The notes under the pieces were generated by a model. The model was given only the letters and a program-made list of their open reading frames with translations. It did not search any database and was not told where the DNA came from. Positions 1-9,700 of a stretch of DNA of 15,351 nucleotides are shown one piece after another. Positions within the stretch are counted from its first letter, which is position 1; the number at the start of each line of letters is the position of its first letter. Origin of the DNA: Prolixibacteraceae bacterium (GTDB lineage Bacteria; Bacteroidota; Bacteroidia; Bacteroidales; Prolixibacteraceae); NCBI GenBank assembly GCA_007116765.1, contig SKHV01000122.1:1-15351 (forward strand), written 5' to 3'. Position numbers and translations under genes: made by a program.

Positions 1-432
1 AAGAAATATACAATCGATGTAACAAAGGTTGAAGACGGAGTTTATTCAATAATCCATAAAAATAAGTCAATAAACATGGAGATGATTGAAGGGGACAACC
101 CCAGGCAGTATAAGGTCAACACGCGCAACAACAATTACAACATTGAAATAATCGATGCACAGGCAAAATACCGAAAAGCGGGTAAGCACAATCATGAAAA
201 CGATGAAACCCTTATATCATCGCCCATGCCCGGCAAAATAGTATGTATAAATGTAAAACCGGGGCAAAGTATAAAAAAAGGAGAAACAGTAATTACAATT
301 TCGGCTATGAAAATGGAAAGCGAATACAAAAGTCCATTTGATGGTATTGTAGCTCATATTTTTGTTAAAGAAGGTGATACCATTGAAGGTAACGAAGCAC
401 TTGTTGAAATAAACCCAACAGTTATAAAATAA
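1..432 (+). CDS. Biotin carboxyl carrier protein (biotinyl subunit of an acyl-CoA carboxylase), 5' end outside window
   Basis: The reading frame is open from base 1, so this is the C-terminal 143 residues of a longer protein. An internal ATG at 76 is unlikely to be the true start, because the same frame reads without a stop upstream. The last ~70 residues are a biotinyl/lipoyl domain: SPMPGKI opens it, SAMKME holds the biotin-accepting lysine (codon 310-312), and GDTIEGNEALVEI closes it. The usual motif is (E/A)AMKM; the first position is Ser here and the Met-Lys-Met core is intact. A hydrophilic Asn/Lys-rich stretch precedes the domain. The protein would carry CO2 on biotin from a biotin carboxylase, expected just upstream outside the window, to the carboxyltransferase encoded 11 nt downstream. 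The family assignment is firm; the exact acyl-CoA substrate is inferred. Confidence 0.93.
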   Translation, partial: KKYTIDVTKVEDGVYSIIHKNKSINMEMIEGDNPRQYKVNTRNNNYNIEIIDAQAKYRKAGKHNHENDETLISSPMPGKIVCINVKPGQSIKKGETVITISAMKMESEYKSPFDGIVAHIFVKEGDTIEGNEALVEINPTVIK

Positions 433-443
433 AAAAATACGAC

Positions 444-1982
444 ATGCAGTCAATTGATAATAAGTTCCAACTATTTGAAGAAAAGAAAAGACTGGCTGAA
501 GCCGGAGGCGGCAATGAAAGAATAGCCAAGCAAAAGAGCAAGGGAAGGCTTACTGCTCGCGAACGTATAGAAGCCTTTTTCGATATAGGTTCTTTCAATG
601 AGTTTGATCGCATGGTAACACACAAGTGTATAAATTTCGATATGGAAAAAACCATCATTCCGGGCGATGGGGTTGTTGCAGGCTATGGGAAAGTTGATGG
701 CCGGTTGGTTTTTGCTTTTGCACAGGACTTTACTGTTTTTGGAGGATCGCTAAGCCGAACAAATGCCGATAAAATTATTAAAGTAATGAAACAGGCCATG
801 AAAATGGGAGCACCTGTGGTAGGCTTAAACGATTCGGGCGGTGCACGTATACAGGAAGGTGTTTTAAGCCTTGCAGGCTATGGCGACATATTCAAGCTCA
901 ACGTTCAAGCATCGGGTGTTGTGCCGCAAATTTCGGCCATAATGGGCCCCTGTGCAGGTGGCGCAGTATATTCCCCTGCTATAACCGACTTCATTTTTAT
1001 GGTTAAGGACAGTAGCTATATGTTCGTTACCGGACCCGAAGTGATTAAAACAGTAACACACGAGGAAGTGAGCAAAGAAGAACTGGGAGGTCCAATGACC
1101 CATAACGCCAAAAGTGGAGTTGCACACTTTATTGGCACCGACGATGAAAACACATTGATGATGATCAGGGAACTGTTAAGTTTCCTTCCATCGAACAATA
1201 TTGACGAGGCTCCTGTATTGCCCACGAACGATCCAATAGACCGCGAAGAAAAGGATTTGCAGCATTTAGTGCCATCAGACCCTAACAAACCATATAATAT
1301 GCTGAAAATTATTGAAGCGATGGCCGATGATCGCTACTTTTTTGAAGTGATGGAGCACTATGCCAAAAATATAATTATTGGTTTTGTAAGAATGGATGGG
1401 AGAACAGCAGGAGTTGTTGCAAATCAACCCGATTATCTGGCAGGAGTCCTCGACATCAACTCATCACTTAAAGCAGCTCGTTTTGTGCGCTTTTGCGATG
1501 CATTCAATATTCCTATAATAACATTGGTAGATGTGCCCGGTTTTTTACCCGGCACAGTACAGGAATTTGGCGGCATTATTAAACACGGGGCAAAGCTACT
1601 GTACGCTTATGCCGAAGCTACTGTGCCAAAAATCACCTTAATTGTCCGTAAAGCATACGGTGGAGCTTACGATGTAATGGCCAGCAAGCACTTAGGAGCC
1701 GATATAAACTATGCTTACCCCACTGCAGAAATAGCTGTTATGGGGCCTGAAGGTGCAGTTAATATTATTTTCAGGAATGAAGCTGATGAAAAATCCAAAG
1801 CAAAAAAAGTAGAGGATTACCGTGAAAACTTCGCAAACCCTTACAAAGCAGCAGAATTGGGTTACATTGATGAAATAATTTACCCACGTAATACCCGGGA
1901 AAAAATAATTTCAGCCCTTGAAATGACGCGCAACAAACGAGAGGACAACCCTCCCAAAAAACATGGTAATATACCCTTATAA
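444..1982 (+). CDS. Acyl-CoA carboxylase carboxyltransferase subunit (propionyl-CoA carboxylase beta / methylmalonyl-CoA decarboxylase alpha family)
   Basis: At 512 residues it has the normal length of the PccB/MmdA family. It moves a carboxyl group between carboxybiotin and an acyl-CoA, most likely propionyl-/methylmalonyl-CoA, in the cytoplasm. It has two crotonase-like halves. The N half has the oxyanion-hole loops around NDSGGAR (residues 129-135) and GPCAGGA (168-174), plus TGPEVIKTVTHEEV and EELGGPMTH. The C half has DVPGFLPGTVQEFGGIIKHG and the KAYGGAYDVM loop (Y405, G406, G407), then AYPTAEIAVMGPEGAVNI. It starts 11 nt after the biotin carrier stop with no Shine-Dalgarno sequence, so the two are surely co-transcribed. 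Whether it works as a carboxylase or as part of a Na+-pumping decarboxylase cannot be told here: no membrane beta subunit is visible. The stop codon lies at the edge of the terminator stem. Confidence 0.95.
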   Translation: MQSIDNKFQLFEEKKRLAEAGGGNERIAKQKSKGRLTARERIEAFFDIGSFNEFDRMVTHKCINFDMEKTIIPGDGVVAGYGKVDGRLVFAFAQDFTVFGGSLSRTNADKIIKVMKQAMKMGAPVVGLNDSGGARIQEGVLSLAGYGDIFKLNVQASGVVPQISAIMGPCAGGAVYSPAITDFIFMVKDSSYMFVTGPEVIKTVTHEEVSKEELGGPMTHNAKSGVAHFIGTDDENTLMMIRELLSFLPSNNIDEAPVLPTNDPIDREEKDLQHLVPSDPNKPYNMLKIIEAMADDRYFFEVMEHYAKNIIIGFVRMDGRTAGVVANQPDYLAGVLDINSSLKAARFVRFCDAFNIPIITLVDVPGFLPGTVQEFGGIIKHGAKLLYAYAEATVPKITLIVRKAYGGAYDVMASKHLGADINYAYPTAEIAVMGPEGAVNIIFRNEADEKSKAKKVEDYRENFANPYKAAELGYIDEIIYPRNTREKIISALEMTRNKREDNPPKKHGNIPL

Positions 1983-2020
1983 AAACAGAAAGAGCTACCC
2001 GTGAGTAGCTCTTTCTGTTT
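1983..2020. terminator. Bidirectional intrinsic terminator between convergent operons
   Basis: A perfect 16-bp inverted repeat (1983-1998 with 2005-2020) encloses a 6-nt loop. It sits between the + strand carboxyltransferase and the - strand DUF3467 gene. Read on the - strand, the stem runs into TTTTTATAAG, a good U-tract; read on the + strand it ends GTTTCTATATTAG, a weaker tail. It can end the long ribosomal/RNA polymerase transcript on the - strand and probably also stops the carboxylase transcript. The left arm begins directly after the carboxyltransferase stop codon. Confidence 0.88.
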
Positions 2021-2039
2021 CTATATTAGTAAATGAAAA

Positions 2040-2363
2040 CTATGCCTGAGGAATATTCCCTCCGGTAAATCCCATTGGAGGCATACCCTGAGCCGGTCCT
2101 TTTGAAACTTTAATTGGCCCATGCTGGCTTTCATACTTAGTCACATTATCCTGTAAAGCCATCAATAATCTTTTGGCATGTTCGGGAGTCAAAATAATAC
2201 GCGACTTCACCCCTGCCTTGGGAATACCCGGCATTACCCGCACAAAATCAACTACAAATTCAGACGATGAATGCGTAATGACGGCTAGGTTAGAATAAAT
2301 CCCCTGAGCGATTTCCTCATTCAATTCGATATTCAGTTTGTTTTGATTTTTATTGTCTTCCAT
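2040..2363 (-). CDS. DUF3467 family protein, last gene of the rpoBC operon
   Basis: This 107-residue cytoplasmic protein has no signal peptide or membrane segment. The body (about 10-85) reads as a small alpha/beta domain, with conserved-looking stretches such as YSNLAVITHSSSEFVVDFV and LTPEHAKRLLMALQDNV. The last ~20 residues are a Gly/Pro/Met-rich, probably disordered tail. I recognise it as the DUF3467 family, which in Bacteroidota is commonly found directly after rpoC. It starts 12 nt after the rpoC stop and ends at the operon terminator, so it is made together with RNA polymerase beta'. Its function is unknown; a role in transcription is suggested only by position. Confidence 0.85.
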   Translation of the reverse strand: MEDNKNQNKLNIELNEEIAQGIYSNLAVITHSSSEFVVDFVRVMPGIPKAGVKSRIILTPEHAKRLLMALQDNVTKYESQHGPIKVSKGPAQGMPPMGFTGGNIPQA

Positions 2364-2375
2364 AAGTCTTATTTT

Positions 2376-5300
2376 TTAATCGTCGTCACCCTCTTCGTAA
2401 TCGTCATCGATAGGTTGTTCAACGAGCCTGTCGTATTCTTCTTTAGAGCCTACAACAAGGTTTTTATATTCCTTGGTTCCTGTTCCTGCGGGAATAAGGT
2501 GTCCACAAATTACGTTTTCCTTCAAGCCATTAAGTTCATCCACTTTGCCGTTTATGGCGGCTTCGTTTAAGACCTTAGTTGTTTCCTGGAACGATGCTGC
2601 ACTCATCCAGCTCTTAGTCTGAAGAGATGCGCGTGTAATACCTTGTAGTACCTGACCTGATGTTGCAGGTATGGCTTCACGTGCTTCAACAAGTTTACGG
2701 TCTTTACGTCGCAACTGCGAATTTTCATCACGCAAACGACGTGCAGTTACAATCTGCCCTTCTTTGAATGTCTCGCTGTCTCCTCGATCAACAATAACTT
2801 TTTTGTTATAAATCCAATCGTTTTCTTGTAAGAAGTCCATTTTGTCGGCCAGTTGTTTTTCGAGGAAGCGGGTATCACCCGGATCGATAATCTCAACTTT
2901 ACGCATCATTTGACGAACAATAACCTCATAGTGCTTATCGTTAATCTTCACACCCTGCATGCGGTAAACATCCTGTACTTCATCCACAATATACTCTTGA
3001 ACAGCTGTAGGCCCTTTAATATTCAAAATATCGCCGGGTGTTGTTGCTCCATCTGAAAGAGAAGTACCTGCTCGTATGTAGTCGTTTTCCTGCACCAAAA
3101 TCTGACGTGATAGAGGAACAAGATATCGCTTCACTTCGCCAGAACGTGAGGTCACGATTATTTCGCGATTACCACGCTTAATTTTGCCAAGAGAAACTTC
3201 TCCATCAATTTCTGAAACTACTGCGGGATTCGATGGGTTACGGGCTTCGAATAATTCAGTTACACGTGGTAAACCACCGGTAATATCACCTGCTTTACCC
3301 GACGCACGCGGAATTTTCACAAGTATATCGCCTTGAGATACTTTGTCTTTATCGCTTACCGACATGTGACCGCCTACAGGGAGGTTGTATGAACGAATTT
3401 CGTTGCCACTGGCATCAAGGATTAACAACGAAGGGCTTTTTGCCTTATCGCGTGTTTCAATGATTACCTTTTCTTTGTAGCCTGTTTGTTCGTCAGACTC
3501 TTCACGGTAGGTAACACCCTCGATCATATTCTCAAACTTAACCGAACCGTCGTACTCCGAAATAATTACTCCGTTGTAAGGATCCCATTCACATAAAACC
3601 TGATCTTTTTCAATTTCCTGACCATTTTTTATGAATAATTTTGCACCGTAAGGTAAGCTGTGAGTTGAAACTGTTATTCCTGTATTCTTATCAATAATTC
3701 GTAATTCAGCCAAACGACTAACCACCACGCTTACTTCTTCTCCTGTTTCAGTTTTACGTGGTACTGCGCGTAACTCTTCAATTTCGGCAATACCGTTGTA
3801 TCGCGAAATAATTGTAGATTGTGTTGAAATGTTGCCTGCAATACCCCCTACGTGGAAAGTACGCAATGTAAGCTGAGTTCCGGGTTCACCAATCGACTGC
3901 GCTGCAATTACACCTACAGCTTCGCCGCGTTGAACCATACGACCTGAGGCAAGGTTACGTCCATAACATTTAGAACATACACCATGCAACGATTCACAAG
4001 TAAGCACCGAACGAATTTCAACCCTTTCGATAGGTGAGTTTTCAATATTTTTAGCTATTTCTTCCGAAATTTCATCACCTGAACGAATAATCAATTCTCC
4101 TGTTAAGGGATGATAAATATCATGAACTGAACAACGACCTAAAATGCGCTCGAAAAGTGAAGCTACAATTTCTTCATTTTTCTTAATTGAAGAAGCATTT
4201 AAACCACGCAGAGTACCACAATCTTGTTCTGTGATAATTACGTCTTGAGCCACATCAACAAGCCTACGAGTCAAGTAACCTGCATCTGCAGTTTTTAACG
4301 CGGTATCGGCCAAACCTTTACGTGCACCGTGAGTCGAAATAAAGTACTCAAGTACTGAAAGACCTTCCTTAAAGTTTGAAAGAATTGGGTTTTCGATAAT
4401 CTGTGCAGATGTGGCACCTGATTTTTGTGGTTTTGCCATCAATCCCCTCATACCGCAAAGCTGACGAATTTGTTCTTTTGAACCACGGGCTCCGGAGTCA
4501 AGCATCATATAAACCGAATTGAACCCCTGTTTATCAGAGCTTAATATCTTCATTACTACCTGAGTAAGTCGGGCATTAATGTGTGTCCAAATATCAATAA
4601 CCTGATTATAGCGTTCGTTATTCGTGATGAAACCATTATTGTAGTTCATCATAATTTCTTCTACCTCGCCGTAACCTTCATCAATCATTACTGATTTCTC
4701 ATCAGGAATAATTACATCTGAAAGGTTAAACGATAAGCCACCACGATAAGCCATTTTGTATCCCATATCCTTGATGTGATCGAGGAAGTCGGCAGTAATG
4801 GCATTATTGGTTTTTTTCAAAACGAAGGCAATAATATCGCGTAACGATTTTTTTGTAAGTAATTCGTTAATGTATCCTGCGGCTTTGGGTACTTTTTGGT
4901 TGAAAAGAATCCGACCAACCGTAGTTTCAACGGTATGTTGTATCATGTTTCCGTCCTCATCGAGGTCGTCAACTTTACATTTTACAATGGTGTGCATGCC
5001 TACAACTCCTTCATTATAAGCTATAATAGCTTCCTCGGGAGAGTAGAAGTTTAAACCTTGTCCCTTATCGCCTTCGCGTCCTTTTGTCATATAGTAGAGT
5101 CCAAGAACCATGTCTTGCGACGGTACTGTAATAGGAGCTCCATTCGAAGGGTTGAGCAAGTTATGAGAAGCAAGAATCAACAATTGTGCTTCAAGAATAG
5201 CGGCATTTCCCAGCGGTAAATGCACAGCCATTTGGTCACCATCGAAGTCAGCATTAAACCCGGTACAAGCCAGTGGATGTAGCTGAATAGCCTTACCCTC

Positions 5301-6662
5301 AATCAGTACCGGTTGAAATGCTTGTATAGATAATCGGTGCAATGTGGGAGCCCTGTTCAGTAACACGGGGTGTCCCCTCATCACGTTTTCAAGAATATCC
5401 CACACTACGGGGTCTTTTCTGTCGACAATTTTTTTGGCCGATTTTACTGTTTTCACAATACCTCTTTCAATCAGTTTCCTGATTACAAAGGGTTTGTAAA
5501 GTTCAGCTGCCATATCTTTGGGAATACCACATTCGTGCAGTTTCAAATTTGGACCAACAACAATAACCGAGCGAGCAGAATAGTCAACACGCTTACCCAA
5601 AAGGTTCTGTCTGAAACGGCCTTGTTTACCTTTCAAACTATCAGATAGTGATTTTAATGCTCTGTTATTCTCGGTTTTTACTGCATTTGATTTTCTTGAG
5701 TTATCAAATAGCGAATCGACCGATTCCTGCAACATTCGCTTTTCGTTTCGAAGAATAACTTCAGGAGCTTTAATCTCGATTAGGCGTTTCAACCTATTGT
5801 TACGAATAATTACGCGTCGATACAGGTCGTTAAGGTCGGAAGTAGCAAAGCGACCCCCATCGAGTGGCACCAATGGGCGCAAATCGGGAGGTATTACCGG
5901 TACTACTTTCACTATCATCCATTCAGGTTTATTGAGTTGGGTGCTGGCTCTGAAAGCTTCAACAACCTGCAAGCGCTTCAATGCTTCGTTTTTACGTTGT
6001 TGCGAAGTTTCCACATTGGCTTTATGCCTCAAATCGAACGATAAATCGTCAAGACTTACTCGTTCAAGCAGTTTAAATAAAGCGTCGGCTCCCATCTCGG
6101 CAATAAATTTGTCGGGATGGTCGTCTTCCATTAGTTGATTGTCCTTGGGTAAAGTATCAAGAATATCAAGATATTCCTCTTCAGTTAAAAAGTCGAGATA
6201 TTTTACGCCTTCCTGTGCTTTAATACCGGCATTAATTACCACATAGCGTTCGTAATAAATAATAGTATCAAGCTTTTTAGTTGGCAAACCTAAAAGGTAT
6301 CCAATTTTATTTGGTAAGGATTTAAAGTACCAAATGTGCGCAACAGGAACCACTAATGATATGTGTCCCATTCTTTCACGTCGTACTTTCTTTTCGGTTA
6401 CCTCTACACCACAACGGTCGCAAACGATACCGCGGTAGCGTATACGTTTGTATTTTCCGCAATGGCATTCGTAGTCCTTTACCGGACCAAATATTCTCTC
6501 ACAGAACAAACCGTCGCGTTCGGGTTTATACGTTCTGTAGTTGATGGTTTCAGGCTTTAATACTTCTCCATGAGAACGTTCTAAAATTTCCTCGGGTGAA
6601 GCCAAGCTGATAGAGATTTTGCTAAAGCTACTCTTTACTTTATTGTCTCTTCTAAAAGCCAT
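2376..6662 (-). CDS. rpoC: DNA-directed RNA polymerase subunit beta'
   Basis: At 1428 residues this is the large catalytic subunit of RNA polymerase. Zinc site 1 is C66, C68, C81, C84. The active-centre motif NADFDGDQMAVH begins at N470 and places the Mg2+-binding aspartates at D472, D474 and D476. Zinc site 2 is C815, C889, C896, C899. The trigger-loop core LRTFHVGG has R934 and H937, with Leu at 933 where E. coli has Met. The C-terminus is strongly acidic (DDDYEEGDDD). No frameshift or missing catalytic residue was seen. It lies 73 nt downstream of rpoB and 12 nt upstream of the DUF3467 gene, in one - strand unit. The start has an A/T-rich context without a Shine-Dalgarno sequence, as usual in this phylum. 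Confidence 0.99.
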   Translation of the reverse strand: MAFRRDNKVKSSFSKISISLASPEEILERSHGEVLKPETINYRTYKPERDGLFCERIFGPVKDYECHCGKYKRIRYRGIVCDRCGVEVTEKKVRRERMGHISLVVPVAHIWYFKSLPNKIGYLLGLPTKKLDTIIYYERYVVINAGIKAQEGVKYLDFLTEEEYLDILDTLPKDNQLMEDDHPDKFIAEMGADALFKLLERVSLDDLSFDLRHKANVETSQQRKNEALKRLQVVEAFRASTQLNKPEWMIVKVVPVIPPDLRPLVPLDGGRFATSDLNDLYRRVIIRNNRLKRLIEIKAPEVILRNEKRMLQESVDSLFDNSRKSNAVKTENNRALKSLSDSLKGKQGRFRQNLLGKRVDYSARSVIVVGPNLKLHECGIPKDMAAELYKPFVIRKLIERGIVKTVKSAKKIVDRKDPVVWDILENVMRGHPVLLNRAPTLHRLSIQAFQPVLIEGKAIQLHPLACTGFNADFDGDQMAVHLPLGNAAILEAQLLILASHNLLNPSNGAPITVPSQDMVLGLYYMTKGREGDKGQGLNFYSPEEAIIAYNEGVVGMHTIVKCKVDDLDEDGNMIQHTVETTVGRILFNQKVPKAAGYINELLTKKSLRDIIAFVLKKTNNAITADFLDHIKDMGYKMAYRGGLSFNLSDVIIPDEKSVMIDEGYGEVEEIMMNYNNGFITNNERYNQVIDIWTHINARLTQVVMKILSSDKQGFNSVYMMLDSGARGSKEQIRQLCGMRGLMAKPQKSGATSAQIIENPILSNFKEGLSVLEYFISTHGARKGLADTALKTADAGYLTRRLVDVAQDVIITEQDCGTLRGLNASSIKKNEEIVASLFERILGRCSVHDIYHPLTGELIIRSGDEISEEIAKNIENSPIERVEIRSVLTCESLHGVCSKCYGRNLASGRMVQRGEAVGVIAAQSIGEPGTQLTLRTFHVGGIAGNISTQSTIISRYNGIAEIEELRAVPRKTETGEEVSVVVSRLAELRIIDKNTGITVSTHSLPYGAKLFIKNGQEIEKDQVLCEWDPYNGVIISEYDGSVKFENMIEGVTYREESDEQTGYKEKVIIETRDKAKSPSLLILDASGNEIRSYNLPVGGHMSVSDKDKVSQGDILVKIPRASGKAGDITGGLPRVTELFEARNPSNPAVVSEIDGEVSLGKIKRGNREIIVTSRSGEVKRYLVPLSRQILVQENDYIRAGTSLSDGATTPGDILNIKGPTAVQEYIVDEVQDVYRMQGVKINDKHYEVIVRQMMRKVEIIDPGDTRFLEKQLADKMDFLQENDWIYNKKVIVDRGDSETFKEGQIVTARRLRDENSQLRRKDRKLVEAREAIPATSGQVLQGITRASLQTKSWMSAASFQETTKVLNEAAINGKVDELNGLKENVICGHLIPAGTGTKEYKNLVVGSKEEYDRLVEQPIDDDYEEGDDD

Positions 6663-6735
6663 TTATTTTGTGTGTTATCGATTACTAATAAATACATTAA
6701 TAAAAACAACCGGTCATTCCCGGTAACAAGTGGAA

Positions 6736-9700
6736 TTAGTCCATGTTTACACTTAAACCAAGACCACGGAGTTCATGCAATAATACATTGAGCGATTCGG
6801 GAATTCCGGGTAGTGGCATCGGATCTCCTTTAACAATTGCTTCGTATGCTTTGGCTCGGCCAATCACATCGTCTGATTTTACCGTCAGTATTTCCTGAAG
6901 TATATGTGCTGCACCGAATGCTTCGAGAGCCCATACCTCCATCTCACCAAAACGCTGACCTCCAAATTGGGCTTTACCACCCAAAGGCTGCTGTGTAATA
7001 AGCGAGTAAGGACCAATTGAACGGGCGTGCATTTTGTCTTCAATCATGTGCCCCAGTTTCAACATGTAAATAATTCCCACAGTTGCCGGTTGGTCAAAAG
7101 GCTCGCCAGTTTCTCCGTCGACTAAGTTTGTTTTTCCATAGCGAGGCACTCCTGCTTTATCGGTATATTCGCAAATTTCATCAAGCGATGCTCCATCAAA
7201 AACCGGAGTAGCAAATTTGAGACCAAGTTCTTTACCTGCCCAGGCTAATACTGTTTCGTAAATTTGTCCTAGGTTCATACGCGAAGGTACACCAAGTGGG
7301 TTTAGAACAATATCAACAGGAGTACCGTCTTCGAGGAATGGCATGTCTTCGTCGCGTACTATACGCGAAACAATTCCTTTATTACCATGTCGGCCTGCCA
7401 TTTTATCACCAACCTGAAGCTTACGCTTTTTAGCAATGTAAATTTTGGCAAGCTTAATAATACCTGTTGGTAGTTCGTCTCCGATGGTAACATTATACCT
7501 TTCACGACGTGCAACTGCTTCGTATTCCTTGTATTTCATCACATAGTTGAATACAAGGTCTCTAATCATATTGTTTTTTTCATTGTCGGTAGTCCACTTA
7601 TTCGGATTTACCGAAATAAAATCAATTTCCTGCAACTGTTTAAGGGTGAATTTCACTCCTTTGCTAATTAATTCTGCACCATAATAATCGCGAACTCCTT
7701 GCGATGTTTTCCCATTAACTAATTGGAACAAGCGATCTTCAAGGTCACCACGTAATGCTGAAGTCTTACGATCAAGTTGCTCGTCAATTTCTTCGAGTAA
7801 TGGTTTTGCTGTGGTACGACCTTTTTTGTTGTCTTTCACAACTCTTGAAAAGAGTTTTTTATTAACCACAACACCACTTAACGAAGGAGAAGCTTTCATC
7901 GAAGCATCTTTTACATCGCCTGCTTTATCACCAAAAATTGCACGTAACAGTTTTTCTTCGGGCGAGGGGTCTGATTCTCCTTTTGGAGTAATTTTACCTA
8001 TAAGAATATCACCGGGTTTAACATTGGCTCCAATGCGAATAAGCCCGTTTTCGTCGAGATTACGGGTAGCTTCTTCACTTACATTAGGAATGTCGGAAGT
8101 AAACTCTTCAAGTCCCCGTTTTGTTTCACGAACTTCAAGTGAATGTTCATCAATATGTATTGAGGTGAATATATCTTCACGAACTAATCGTTCAGAAATT
8201 ACAATAGCGTCCTCGTAGTTGTACCCTTGCCATGGCATGAATGCCACCATAAGGTTTCTGCCAAGAGCCAATTCTCCACCTTGTGTGGCGTAACCTTCGG
8301 TTAGTATTTGTTTTTGCTTTACCCTTTCGCCTTTTTTCACAATAGGACGAAGAGTAATGCTTGAACCCTGGTTTGTTTTCTCAAACTTGGGCAATTTATA
8401 TGATTTCATATCAGACTCGAAGCTTACATAACGCTCGTTATCTGTTCTATCATAACGCACTACAATTTCAGCAGCATCAACAAATTCAATCACTCCTTCG
8501 CCTTCGGCTCTGATGTGTACCCTAGAATCGGTCACTACTCGGCTCTCAAGACCAGTACCAACAATTGGTGCTTCAGGTGTGATTAATGGTACTGCCTGCC
8601 GCATCATGTTTGATCCCATAAGCGCACGGTTTGCATCATCGTGCTCAAGAAAAGTTATTAAAGATGCTGCAATTGATGCAATCTGGTTTGGACTCACGTC
8701 CATCAACTCTACCTCATCGGGTTCTACCAATGGGTAATCCCCTTCCAAACGTGCTTTCACTTTTGGATTAACAAATTTACCCTCGTCGGAAAGAGGAGCA
8801 TTTGCTTGTGCGATTACTCTACCTTCTTCTTCTTCGGCGGTTAGGTATATCACTCCTTCGTTAGAAAGATCGACCTGACCGTTTACGGCTTTACGATATG
8901 GAGTAGAAATGAAGCCAAGTTCGTTCACTTTAGCATAAACACAAAGAGAGGAAATAAGTCCGATATTTGGCCCTTCGGGTGTTTCAATTGGACACAAACG
9001 TCCGTAGTGAGTAAAGTGAACGTCTCGTACTTCGAAACCTGCACGTTCACGCGATAATCCACCTGGTCCGAGAGCTGACATACGTCGTTTGTGTGTCATT
9101 TCGGCAAGAGGGTTGGTTTGATCCATAAATTGCGACAAGGCATTTGTCCCAAAAAATGAATTGATTACCGACGATAATGTTTTGGAATTTATTAAGTCGA
9201 TAGGTGTAAACACTTCGTTGTCGCGTACATTCATTCTTTCACGAATAGTACGAGCCATTCGAGCTAAGCCAACACCAAACTGGTTAAACATTTGCTCACC
9301 AACAGTCCTGACACGACGGTTTGATAAGTGGTCAATATCATCGACATCGGTTTTTGAGTTTACCAGCTTTATTAAGTATTTAATAATCTCGATTATGTCA
9401 AGTTTTGTCAACACACGATTATCCATATCGATATCGAGATTCAATTTCTTGTTAATTCTGTAACGACCTACATTACCTAAATCGTAACGTTTATCTGAGA
9501 AGAAAAGGTTTTCAATTACTTCTCTGGCTGTAGACTCGTCGGGTGGTTCGGAGTTACGCAGCTGTCGATAAATATGGAGCACTGCTTCCTTTTCCGAGTT
9601 ACAAGGGTCTTTTTGAAGTGTATTGTATATAATTGCATAATCCTGAAGGTTGGGTTCGTCTTTATGCAATAAAATAGTTTTAGAGCCTGAATCGATTATC

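Noticed and set aside
6710..6724. Short direct repeat CCGGT in the rpoB-rpoC gap
   Set aside because: It is five bases, repeated once, with no hairpin and no further support.
7811..8218. A 135-codon open frame on the + strand inside rpoB
   Set aside because: It is antisense to highly conserved RpoB coding sequence and its translation looks like a low-complexity shadow with no recognisable domain. The same applies to the other + strand frames inside rpoB, rpoC, rplJ, rplK and tuf.
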